A stretch of DNA of 64,000 nt, from contig JAUEPE010000003.1 of the NCBI GenBank assembly GCA_030403585.1, positions 124,001 through 188,000 of the forward strand. The letters run 5' to 3'. Each line of letters opens with the position of its first letter. Position 1 is the first letter of the stretch. The notes under the pieces were generated by a model. The model searched no databases. It was not told the origin of the DNA and saw nothing but the letters and a program-made list of their open reading frames with translations. The position numbers and the translations under genes are program-made. This document shows positions 41,530-49,085 of the stretch, one piece after another. This stretch comes from Frankia sp. RB7 (GTDB lineage: Bacteria > Pseudomonadota > Alphaproteobacteria > Rhizobiales > Xanthobacteraceae).

Positions 41530-41925
41530 GTTGAAGGGAGACTTCTCGGGACCAGCGAGGTCGGTCGAGCCGTTCAGCGGTCGCCCTGTGGCGACTTCCG
41601 CGAGGCAATCGACCACCTCGCCGAATGCAATCGGCTGAAACAGTGCCGATGGGACGACGATCTTGCCGTCAGTCGCAGCGGCTTCGCCGATGGCGCCAAG
41701 AAATTCGAAGAACCGGGTGGCACGCACGATCGAGTAGGGAACAGAGGAGGCCTTGACGACCGTCTGCGCGAGCTTGGCACGGAAATAGGCGATGTCGGGC
41801 GAGCGGTCGGTCCCCACGATCGACAGCGCCACATGATGCTTGACGCCTGCCTTGGCCTCGGCAGCGAGGAGGTTCTTGCTCAACCCTCGAAGAATTCGAG
41901 CACGGCGGCCGGCTCCCGCGCATAC
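41530..41925 (-). pseudogene. Frameshifted, doubly truncated NmrA-like SDR remnant
   Basis: About 130 residues match the intact NmrA-like protein at 44928-45671. The match runs from EPAAVLEFFE (41919-41890 region) through AAEAKAGVKHHVALSIVGTD to GPEKSPFN, with about 20 substitutions and one missing codon. The N-terminal Rossmann entry and the C-terminal 45 residues are gone. Just after EFFE a single base is missing relative to the intact copy (GAGGGTTGAGCAAG against GAGCGTTCCAGCAAG), which creates a stop. It is therefore a pseudogene, not a functional oxidoreductase. Confidence 0.85.
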
Positions 41926-41940
41926 GGAACGAGGGTCAAT

Positions 41941-42030
41941 ATTGCACCGAGATCAATGTTCCTATTGTACCGATAAGTAAGTCGGATCATATTCCGGGTA
42001 AAGCGCAAATTGCACCGATCGTACTCGGTG
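41941..42030. promoter_or_regulatory. Further ATTGNACCGA operator-like repeats
   Basis: ATTGCACCGA at 41941-41950 (within ATTGCACCGAGATCAAT), ATTGTACCGA at 41964-41973 and ATTGCACCGA at 42009-42018, the last followed by TCGGTG at 42025-42030 to form CACCGA-N6-TCGGTG. The 23-base spacing of the first two mirrors the 22-base spacing at 41289. They lie just 5' of the pseudogene remnant and of a 37-residue ORF. Confidence 0.5.
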
Positions 42031-42047
42031 ACAACGGAGCGACGACA

Positions 42048-42161
42048 ATGCCCATGAGTTATCTCGACCTGTTTCTCGCGTTCCTCGGATTGACCTTTGG
42101 AGTGCCCTCAGCGCTGCCCGGCCTGTTTTTCCAGAACAAGGACGATCGGCGCCCGCAGTAG
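42048..42161 (+). CDS. Possible 37-residue membrane peptide
   Basis: An ORF reading MPMSYLDLFLAFLGLTFGVP and ending GLFFQNKDDRRPQ, with GGAG about eight bases before ATG 42048 and a TAG at 42159-42161. It has one hydrophobic segment and a charged C-terminus. It could be a genuine small membrane protein under the control of the upstream ATTGCACCGA palindrome, or the N-terminal remnant of a larger gene. Support is modest. Confidence 0.35.
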   Translation: MPMSYLDLFLAFLGLTFGVPSALPGLFFQNKDDRRPQ

Positions 42162-42215
42162 CAGGCGGAGTGATGGCGCCATCCGGGTGAGCCGGACGGA
42201 CTTTGAGAAGCGCAC

Positions 42216-42974
42216 ATGGACCTGACAGCCACCACGATCATCATCGCCTTCGCCGGCGTGTTCCTGATCTGCTTCATGAAGGGCGCGTTCGGCGGCGGGT
42301 TCTCGATTGTCGGGATTCCGCTGCTGTCATTCGTGATGGATCCGGTGACGGCGGGCGGACTGCTCGCGCCGCTGTTCATCGCGATGGACCTGTTCGCGCT
42401 GCGCTACTGGAAGCCCTCGACCTGGTCGAAGCCCGACCTCGTGCTGCTGCTGCCCGGGCTCGTGGTCGGCATCGGCCTCGGCTATCTCCTGTTCCGCGTG
42501 CTCGACCACCGTGCGGTTGCGATCGTGATGGCGGTCGTCACCCTGATCTTCGTTGGCCTGTGGTTCGTGAGCGATCCGAAGGTCACCATTCGTCCGCGTT
42601 CGACGCCGAAGGCGGTCGCGGCCGGGCTCGCATCGGGTGTCACCACCATGGTCGCGCATTCCGGCGGACCGCCGTTGGCGATGTATCTGCTGCCGCTTGG
42701 CCTCAGCAAGGAAGTCTACGCAGGGACGACAAGCCTGTTCTTCACCGTCGGCAATGCGACCAAGGCGGTGCCGTGGCTGCTGCTGGTGCGGCCGGCCGGC
42801 AACGTCTGGATCGTGATGGCGGTGTGCCTGCTCGCAATCCCCTCGGGCGTCTGGCTGGGTTGGCGGCTGCACGGAAGGCTCGACCAGCAGCAGATCTATC
42901 GGGCCTGCTACGGCTTGTTGGTCGTGACGGCGTTGAAGCTGCTGTGGGACGGGGTGTCCGGCTATCTCGTCTGA
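42216..42974 (+). CDS. TSUP (TauE/SafE) family membrane permease
   Basis: A 252-residue protein with about eight predicted helices, typical of the sulfite/organosulfonate exporter (TauE/SafE) family. Landmarks: FLICFMKGAFGGGFSIVGIPLLSFVMDP in the first repeat and GVTTMVAHSGGPPLAMYLLPLGLSKEVYAGTTSLFF in the second, an internal duplication characteristic of TSUP. The substrate is unknown; small anionic sulfur compounds are the usual guess. It is convergent with the SBP-fold gene, 16 bases away. There is a weak GAAGCGC before the ATG. Confidence 0.83.
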   Translation: MDLTATTIIIAFAGVFLICFMKGAFGGGFSIVGIPLLSFVMDPVTAGGLLAPLFIAMDLFALRYWKPSTWSKPDLVLLLPGLVVGIGLGYLLFRVLDHRAVAIVMAVVTLIFVGLWFVSDPKVTIRPRSTPKAVAAGLASGVTTMVAHSGGPPLAMYLLPLGLSKEVYAGTTSLFFTVGNATKAVPWLLLVRPAGNVWIVMAVCLLAIPSGVWLGWRLHGRLDQQQIYRACYGLLVVTALKLLWDGVSGYLV

Positions 42975-42990
42975 GACGGAGGACGCGGCT

Positions 42991-43866
42991 TTAGATCCTG
43001 CCGAACGCGACCGTTGCCTTGTCGTAGGCGCCGTCGCCCATCGTGCCGGCTTCGAAGATGTCGTGCTTCTCGATCCAGTCGAACGATTGCTCGTAGATCT
43101 CGCGCGAATAGGGTTCGAACACGATCCGCTCGCCGGGTCCCCAACGCTTGGTGTCCATCGCTGCGTGGAAACGATCCGGAAATTCATTGCTGTAGTAGCG
43201 CGTGTAAAGCTCAGGACGCAGGTCGATGTCGCGCTGCGCTTTCTTCAGCGCCCGGAAGTAGCGCTTGATGTCCTCGGGCGCCGGATCGCCATTGATCATC
43301 GACGCGATCATGAACGTGGTGTCGATGATCTTGCGGTAGCCGAGCTGCTCGGCGAAATAATAGGGGCCGTTGAACAGCGAGGCTGCCTCGCTCTTGCCTT
43401 CGAACAGCAGCTCCATCCGGCGGAACAGCATGCCGTCCTCGAAGGTCAGGTTGATCTCGCCGGGCGCCAGGTACGGCTCCAGCGCCTGGATCGTCGAATA
43501 ATGACTGCCTGACTGGAAGCCGACCGAGATCGGCACGCCGGCGAGATCGGCCGGTGTGCGGATCTTCGAATCCGCCGGAACGAAGATCCCCGAAGGCGCA
43601 ATCGAGTAGACGTCGGCGTAGAGCTTGGCGTGGCCGTTGGAGGCGGCGACGTTGACGGTCCAGTGGCAGGCGCAGCTGACGTCGGCCTTGCGGCCGTTCT
43701 CGATGCTTTGGAAAGCGCCTTCGTTGACCTTGTTGTGGTGCTGGCCTTCGGTCGAGCGGATCAGCTCGCGAAATTCGTAGTCGAGCCCTTCGTCGCGGAA
43801 GTAGCTCTTCTCCTCGGCCACCCATTCCTGCAGGCGAAAGTGAGACTCGATCACGAATTTGGTCAT
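42991..43866 (-). CDS. SBP-fold (NMT1/SsuA-like) protein without signal peptide
   Basis: A 291-residue protein of the type II periplasmic-binding-protein fold. Landmarks: WVAEEKSYFRDEGLDYEF, a central DVYSIAPSGIFVPADS and IRTPADLAGVPISVGFQSGSHYST. It begins MTKFVIESHFRLQEW with no signal peptide or lipobox, so it is likely cytoplasmic. Signal-less SBP-fold proteins include enzymes such as 4,5-dihydroxyphthalate decarboxylase and MqnA/MqnD, or ligand sensors. A Cys/His cluster DVSCACHWTV lies near residue 70. There are no permease or ATPase genes adjacent. It is divergent from a LysR regulator. Confidence 0.7.
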   Translation of the reverse strand: MTKFVIESHFRLQEWVAEEKSYFRDEGLDYEFRELIRSTEGQHHNKVNEGAFQSIENGRKADVSCACHWTVNVAASNGHAKLYADVYSIAPSGIFVPADSKIRTPADLAGVPISVGFQSGSHYSTIQALEPYLAPGEINLTFEDGMLFRRMELLFEGKSEAASLFNGPYYFAEQLGYRKIIDTTFMIASMINGDPAPEDIKRYFRALKKAQRDIDLRPELYTRYYSNEFPDRFHAAMDTKRWGPGERIVFEPYSREIYEQSFDWIEKHDIFEAGTMGDGAYDKATVAFGRI

Positions 43867-43888
43867 GGCGTCCTCCGTCTCCGCTCGT

Positions 43889-43930
43889 GGCCGTTCGGCC
43901 GTTCGATTGACTGCAGCATAGCAAACGGCC
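43889..43930. promoter_or_regulatory. Repeated GGCCGTT/AACGGCC words in the SBP-LysR divergent gap
   Basis: GGCCGTT occurs at 43889-43895 and 43897-43903, and its complement AACGGCC at 43924-43930. The arms lie between the divergent starts at 43866 and 43965, the usual place for a LysR-type operator. LysR sites normally contain T-N11-A; I see no perfect match. Confidence 0.4.
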
Positions 43931-43964
43931 AAGCTCGATCCATAGCCACAAGGGAATGTTTCAT

Positions 43965-44891
43965 ATGTCGAAAATGGAATCTTCCGGGATCGATTTTCGC
44001 GATCTGCGCGTGCTCGATGCGCTGATCCGCGAGGGCAGCATCACGCGCGCGGCCGTGAGCCTCGAGACCACGCAGCCGGCGATCAGCAAGCTGCTGGCGC
44101 GCTTGCGGCTGCGCTTCGACGATCCTCTGTTCGTGCGGCGTGGCAGCGGCGTGCAGCCGACAGCGCGCGCCGTCGAGATGGCGGCCCAGATCCGCGCCTT
44201 GCTCGAGATGGCCGACCGGCTGTGGCAGGAGCGGCTGCCGTTCGATCCCCGGAAATCCGAGAAGACCTTCAGCCTGCTGTTGACCGACGTCGGCATGGTG
44301 CGGTTCCTGCCGCCTCTGGTCGCGCGTCTGTCCGAACTCGCTCCGCGCGTTCAATTGCGCGCAATCCCGCTCGACTCCCGGCACTTCGCCCTCAAGCTCG
44401 AATCGGGCGAGGCGGACCTTGCGCTCGGCGCCTTGCCGCGGGCGGCGGGGCATCTTCGCTCCCAGCGGCTCTATTCCGACGGCTACGCCAGCGTCGTGAG
44501 GCGAGGCCATCCAAGGCCGGCCGCGGCGCGCACGCGTCGGGGATTTCTCGACGAGAGGCATATTCTGATCACGGCGTCCGAGACCGGCCATGCGGCCCAT
44601 CTCGAGACGCAGCGCGTGCTGACGGGAGCGATCGCCCGCGCCAACATCCTGTTGCAGGTGCCGAGCTTCATCGCAGGCGCGATCGTGGCCTCGCAGACCG
44701 ATGGGGTCGCGACCTTGCCCGCCAATCTGGCCGCGATCGTCGCCGAGCCGCTCGGAATGACCGTGTTCAAGACGCCGGTGGCATTGCCTCGGATCGAGAT
44801 CGCGCAATACTGGCATGAGCGCTACCATCGCGATCCCGCTCACCGCTGGCTGCGGTCGATCACGCTCGATCTGTTCGGCAATCGTGCCTAG
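43965..44891 (+). CDS. LysR-family transcriptional regulator
   Basis: A 308-residue LysR regulator. The winged helix-turn-helix is at about residues 10-65 (FRDLRVLDALIREGSITRA, then TTQPAISKLLARLRLRFDDPLFVRRG), followed by an effector domain of the type II PBP fold. ATG 43965 (MSKMESS) is favoured because AGGGA lies nine bases upstream; the ATG at 43956 overlaps that site. It is divergent from the SBP-fold gene with a 98-base gap and probably controls it. The effector is unknown. Confidence 0.88.
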   Translation: MSKMESSGIDFRDLRVLDALIREGSITRAAVSLETTQPAISKLLARLRLRFDDPLFVRRGSGVQPTARAVEMAAQIRALLEMADRLWQERLPFDPRKSEKTFSLLLTDVGMVRFLPPLVARLSELAPRVQLRAIPLDSRHFALKLESGEADLALGALPRAAGHLRSQRLYSDGYASVVRRGHPRPAAARTRRGFLDERHILITASETGHAAHLETQRVLTGAIARANILLQVPSFIAGAIVASQTDGVATLPANLAAIVAEPLGMTVFKTPVALPRIEIAQYWHERYHRDPAHRWLRSITLDLFGNRA

Positions 44892-44927
44892 CGCGAGGGG
44901 GCAGCCGCCTCACGCAATCGCGGATTC

Positions 44928-45671
44928 TCACATCGTCCTGAGCCATGTCGCGAGCGGCGTTTTCCCGAGCCGCGCCTCGTCGAGCGGCACCAGCGAGGTG
45001 TCGTCAATGGCGACGCCGTAATACTGCGCCTTTGGATCTCCCACCACCGGACGGCCGTCGCCGGACGCTTTCAGCCGCCCCGCGACGAATTCATTGAACG
45101 GCGCCTTCTCCGGACCCGCGATGTCGATCGTGCCGTTCAGCGGTCGCCCGGTTGCGACCTCCGCGAGGCAATCGGCGACGTCGCGGGATGCGATCGGCTG
45201 AAACAGTGCCGACGGAAGGACGACCTTGCCTTCGGACGCGCCCGCTTCGCCGATGGCTCCGAGGAATTCAAAGAACTGCGTGGCGCGAACGATCGAGTAG
45301 GGGATCGAAGACGCCTTGATGATGGTCTCCTGTGCGAGCTTGGCACGAAAATAGGCGATGTCGGGCGAGCGGTCGGTCCCGACGATCGACAGCGCCACAT
45401 GATGCTTGACGCCAGCTTTGGCCTCGGCTGCGACGAGGTTCTTGCTGGAACGCTCGAAGAATTCGAGCACGGCGGCAGGCTCCCAGGATGGTGAATTGGC
45501 GACGTCGACGACGACATCCGCGCCGGCCAGCACTGTGGTGAGGCCTTCCCCTGTCACGGCGTTCACGCCGGACTTCGGCGAGGCCGCGATGGCCTCATGC
45601 CCCTGCTGCTTGAGTTTCGCTACGAGCTTGGATCCGATCAGGCCGCTTCCGCCGATCACGACGATCTTCAT
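44928..45671 (-). CDS. NmrA-like NAD(P)-binding SDR-fold protein
   Basis: A 247-residue atypical SDR. The cofactor loop is KIVVIGGSGLIGSKLVAKL at residues 2-20; DVVVDVANSPSW and HHVALSIVGTDR follow. The family YxxxK is replaced by AYFRAKLAQE, typical of NmrA-like/NAD(P)H-sensing members that may be redox sensors or quinone reductases. The pseudogene at 41530-41925 is a recent paralog. A TCACGTT-N4-AACGTGA palindrome lies 60 bases upstream of ATG 45671. It is convergent with the LysR gene. Confidence 0.84.
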   Translation of the reverse strand: MKIVVIGGSGLIGSKLVAKLKQQGHEAIAASPKSGVNAVTGEGLTTVLAGADVVVDVANSPSWEPAAVLEFFERSSKNLVAAEAKAGVKHHVALSIVGTDRSPDIAYFRAKLAQETIIKASSIPYSIVRATQFFEFLGAIGEAGASEGKVVLPSALFQPIASRDVADCLAEVATGRPLNGTIDIAGPEKAPFNEFVAGRLKASGDGRPVVGDPKAQYYGVAIDDTSLVPLDEARLGKTPLATWLRTM

Positions 45672-45730
45672 GACGTGTCTCCTCAGAATTTCGGAACGTG
45701 AGTTGACCAATCCAGCGGATGCTCACGCTC

Positions 45731-45748
45731 TCACGTTGGTGAACGTGA
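45731..45748. promoter_or_regulatory. Perfect inverted repeat upstream of the NmrA-like gene
   Basis: TCACGTT at 45731-45737 and AACGTGA at 45742-45748 are perfect complements four bases apart, and a further AACGTGA lies at 45694-45700. They sit 23-77 bases upstream of the NmrA-like start at 45671. This is the form of a dimeric repressor operator; the regulator is unknown. Confidence 0.5.
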
Positions 45749-45959
45749 TGCGGGATGCATTTTAGCAGAATTGCTGGGCACGCTCTTGCCTGTAACGGCT
45801 AGACTTGGCGGAAAATGCTCAGGAGACGTGCGTTCCGAGAAAAACTGGGAAGGAACCGTTCCCTTTGGCTCGAACGAATGATCGTACGCCGGGCGCAGCG
45901 AGAAAGTAGAATAGATCGGGAAGTAAACGCGAAAATAGCTCTGAGTCGCGGAATGACCT
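45749..45959. other. Intergenic region before the long minus-strand operon end
   Basis: About 210 bases with no recognised gene. The small palindrome GGAAC-C-GTTCC is near 45853. The downstream end of the operon (SBP stop at 45960) lies on its right. No clear T-run hairpin was found for the operon. Confidence 0.4.
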
Positions 45960-46964
45960 TTATCCGACCGCTGCCATGTAGAGCTGCGCATCGAAATAGT
46001 CCGACGCGTGCATCGCGCCGGTGACGCCGGCATCCATCATGAAGAAGTCGCTGACCTGCTGCAACCATTTCACTACGGTGCCATCGGCATAGAGCCGCCG
46101 CCATTCGCGCGCGGAGTAGAGTTTTTGCGCCTTGAAGGCTTCAGTGATGTCGGCGGGGCGCGACGGCCTGTAGTGAGCCTGCAGCGCCTCCGCGGCAGCT
46201 GCGGGATTGCGCACCATGTGGTCGTTCGCGTCGATCCAGCCGCGAATGATCCGGCTCAGTACGTCCCTGTTCCCCGCATAATAGTCCGTCCGCGCGGCCC
46301 AGCCGCCAAGCACGGCGGATTGCGGATAGAAGGCAGATGCATCCACCAGCTTCACGGCGTCGGGCAGCGCCTCGCGCACGGCGACATTGAATGGCACCCA
46401 GAGCGCGACGGCCGGCACCTCGCCGGCGATGAACGACTTGACGGCATCAGGCATGCTGGCGTTGACGATCTCCACCTCGGACGTGGCGATGTTGTTGGCC
46501 CGCAGCGCCCGGTCGAGGAAGATATGCGCCGTCGTCTTCATGGTCGTCGCGATCCGCTTGCCCCTGAGGTCGGCGAGCTTGTTGACCCCGAGCGAGGGCC
46601 GGACCCAGAGCTGCGCGGTCGCGACCTCGATGTCGTTGATGAGAAAGCCGCGGCCGCGGCCGAGCGCCAGATAGTTGGAGATGACGCCGCCCGCCGAGGC
46701 GACGTCGAGCTCGCCCCGCATCATCGCCTCGAACACTTCGGGGCCGGTGTTGAACGCGTGCAGCTCGAAATCGATGCCCTCGCGGTCGAATGAGCCGCGG
46801 TCGAGCCCGGTCCAGATGTGTCCGTCGACCGCAACCACGTGGAGATAGCCGAGCCGGACTTTTCTGCGGGCCTGTGCGACGGCAGGGGCCCCGAACGCCG
46901 AGGCGGCCGCCAGCGCCGCGCCGCTACGCAGCAATCGCCGGCGGCTGACGAGGCGGGCGCTCAT
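45960..46964 (-). CDS. ABC-type substrate-binding protein (SsuA/NMT1-like)
   Basis: A 334-residue periplasmic binding protein with a twin-arginine-like signal (VSRRRLLRSGAALAAASAFG, cleavage after AQA). Mature landmarks: KVRLGYLHVVAVDGHIWTGL, the DIEVATAQLWVRPS segment and KLADLRGKRIATTMKTTAHIFLD. No permease or ATPase follows, so the partner is elsewhere or the protein acts as a sensor. ATG 46964 overlaps the cyclase stop by four bases, so both are translated together. It is the last gene of the 18-kb minus-strand block. Confidence 0.83.
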   Translation of the reverse strand: MSARLVSRRRLLRSGAALAAASAFGAPAVAQARRKVRLGYLHVVAVDGHIWTGLDRGSFDREGIDFELHAFNTGPEVFEAMMRGELDVASAGGVISNYLALGRGRGFLINDIEVATAQLWVRPSLGVNKLADLRGKRIATTMKTTAHIFLDRALRANNIATSEVEIVNASMPDAVKSFIAGEVPAVALWVPFNVAVREALPDAVKLVDASAFYPQSAVLGGWAARTDYYAGNRDVLSRIIRGWIDANDHMVRNPAAAAEALQAHYRPSRPADITEAFKAQKLYSAREWRRLYADGTVVKWLQQVSDFFMMDAGVTGAMHASDYFDAQLYMAAVG

Positions 46965-49063
46965 GCCGCTGCTCCCGCATTCGGGCCTGCGCCGCGGAAA
47001 CGCTGGGCGTGAATCTGCGCGACGCCGTCCTTGGGATAGTCGTGCAGGAAGCCGGAGAGCCGGACCAGCGTCGTGTCGGCCCCGCCATCCTGCGCGATCG
47101 CCGCAAAAACCTCGTCCCAGCGTTGGCACATGATGATCTCGGCCTCGCCGGCCTGCGCCAGTTCGCCGCGCAGCTCGCTGACGTCGATCGGCTCGGCAAA
47201 TCCCTTCGGCGTGATGCTGTCGACGCTGCGGAACAGGAACGCATGGTTCACGCGCGCACGCACTGTGGCACTGACCAGCACGCGCGTGCCGTAGTTCTTG
47301 TTGAGGCCCTCCAGCCGCGAGGCCAGGTTCACGGTGGCGCCGAGCGCGGTGTAGTTCATCCGGTCGCTGGAGCCGACATTGCCGACCACGGCGTCGCCGA
47401 CATGCAGGCCGTACCGCGTGTCGTAAGGCGGCCAGCCCTCGCGCCGAAACTCCTTGTTGAGAGCCTCGTTCGCCGCAAGGCAGGCGAGAACCGCGCGGCA
47501 GGCGTTGACGGTATGATCGGGGTCGTCCGCGGGCGCATTCCAGAGCGCCATCACGGCATCGCCGATATATTTGTCGACCGTGCCCTGGTGCCGCATGATC
47601 TCGTCCGAGAGCGCCGCGAAATAGCGTGAGGTGAAAATCATCACCTGCGACGGGTCGGCCCGCTCGGTCTTGGCGGTGAAGTCGGCGACATCCGTAAACA
47701 GCACCGTGACCTCGCGCCTTGAGCCGCCGAGGCGGAGCGCCGAGCCGGTCTCGATCAGCTGCCGCACGATCGGGCGCGGAATGAAGCTGGCAAAGCTGCT
47801 GACCACGCTGCGCATGGTGAAAACCGAGCGGCCAAGCTCCTCGATCTCGGCAATGGCAGAGTGGATGCGCGGCCGTTCCGCGATGTCGAAGCGCTGGATC
47901 GCGTCGGTCTCCTCGACCAGCTTGCGCAGCGGCTCTGCCATCCGCGAGCCCAGCCAGAACGCGAACGGCAGCGTGGCGCCGACGAAGGCCAGCGCCAGCG
48001 CGAACAGCGTGCGGCGCTCGTTGATGATCCGGGCGTAGAATTCGTCGAGTGGGGCGACCAGAGCGAGCCGGACATTGGCCGAGCCGGTCGTATCGAGCCG
48101 GTGGACCGCCGCGACATAGGTCCGGCCCGCGGCATCGTCGAAGAATTGCTGTGCCGGACCGCCCTCGCGCCATGAGCGGATGATCGGGACCAGCGCGGGC
48201 AGCTTGAGCGCACCAATTTGCGGCAGGTCGTCCTGCCGCTCCGGGATATCAGCCATCAGGCGGGTCATCTCGGGATGATCGACGATGTGCTCGGCATCGT
48301 TGAACAGGAAGGCGAGCCCCGATTGGCCTAGCTTCTGCTCCGCCAGCATGGCCTCGAACCGGTTCAGCAGCAAGTCGCCGGCGACGACGCCGCGGCGGCC
48401 TTCCTTCAGCGGCGTCCGCAGCGTGTAGCCGGGCTCGCCCGTGGCGTAGAAGACGTAAGGCCCGGTCAGCAGCGTCTTGTCGTTCTTGAACGCCTCGACA
48501 TACCAGGGCCGCTGCCGCGGGTCGTAGCCGGTGGGGCCCGGGACTTCGGCGACCTGGATCAGGTTCTCCGACAGATATTGCGTGACCGGCGCGGCTCCTG
48601 CCGTGCGCGAAATCACGACCAGCCGGAATGCCGCATCCTGATCGACCTTCAGGTCCGCGCGAAACGCCGGCTTGGCGCGGTCGATCACGTCCATCTCGAT
48701 GAACGAGCCGTCCTCGTAACCGACATAGAGATTGAACAGCTGCGGGTTGTTGCGCAGCATCGCCGCCATCAGGCTGTACAGCCGCGCATTGTCGGCGATG
48801 TCGGCTTCCTGGATCGGCGGCAGGGCGGACAGGATGTCGAGATTGTCGCGCACATTCTTGAACTGCTCGTCGACGTGGTCGGCACCTAACTGCGCCACCT
48901 TCTCGATGAAGCCGCTCGCCGCCGTCCGCGTGATCGAGGTCACGCGCTCGAAGCTGAGATAGACCAGGGTCAGGCCCACGAGCAGCACGACGCCCATGAA
49001 CACCGTGATGATCGATGTCTGGAAGCCGATGCGAAAGTGGCGCTTGGTCCGGTCTCCGTCCAT
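46961..49063 (-). CDS. Cache-sensor class III adenylate/guanylate cyclase
   Basis: A 700-residue membrane protein. TM1 at about residues 15-37, an extracytoplasmic Cache-type sensor (about 50-340, including PWYVEAFKNDKTLLTGPYVFY), TM2 at about 347-370, a HAMP-like linker and a class III cyclase domain at about 440-620. Catalytic landmarks: VTVLFTDVADFTAKTE and VDKYIGDAVMALWNAP (metal Asp residues), then MNYTALGATVNLASRLEGL with the transition-state Asn and Arg. It should make cAMP in response to a small molecule in the periplasm. It overlaps the SBP gene and is 22 bases after the SphA-like gene. Confidence 0.9.
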   Translation of the reverse strand: MDGDRTKRHFRIGFQTSIITVFMGVVLLVGLTLVYLSFERVTSITRTAASGFIEKVAQLGADHVDEQFKNVRDNLDILSALPPIQEADIADNARLYSLMAAMLRNNPQLFNLYVGYEDGSFIEMDVIDRAKPAFRADLKVDQDAAFRLVVISRTAGAAPVTQYLSENLIQVAEVPGPTGYDPRQRPWYVEAFKNDKTLLTGPYVFYATGEPGYTLRTPLKEGRRGVVAGDLLLNRFEAMLAEQKLGQSGLAFLFNDAEHIVDHPEMTRLMADIPERQDDLPQIGALKLPALVPIIRSWREGGPAQQFFDDAAGRTYVAAVHRLDTTGSANVRLALVAPLDEFYARIINERRTLFALALAFVGATLPFAFWLGSRMAEPLRKLVEETDAIQRFDIAERPRIHSAIAEIEELGRSVFTMRSVVSSFASFIPRPIVRQLIETGSALRLGGSRREVTVLFTDVADFTAKTERADPSQVMIFTSRYFAALSDEIMRHQGTVDKYIGDAVMALWNAPADDPDHTVNACRAVLACLAANEALNKEFRREGWPPYDTRYGLHVGDAVVGNVGSSDRMNYTALGATVNLASRLEGLNKNYGTRVLVSATVRARVNHAFLFRSVDSITPKGFAEPIDVSELRGELAQAGEAEIIMCQRWDEVFAAIAQDGGADTTLVRLSGFLHDYPKDGVAQIHAQRFRGAGPNAGAAA

Positions 49064-49085
49064 TGGAGTGTCCTGAATGCCTCCT

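Noticed and set aside
42991..43866. THI5-like HMP-P synthase as identity of the signal-less SBP-fold protein
   Set aside because: A CACH cluster is present, but the fungal CCCFC motif is not matched and no thiamine genes are near.
45960..48173. Long minus-strand frame joining the SBP with cyclase antiframe sequence
   Set aside because: Only the part from 46964 has a signal peptide and SBP motifs; the upstream part is an alternate frame of the cyclase gene.
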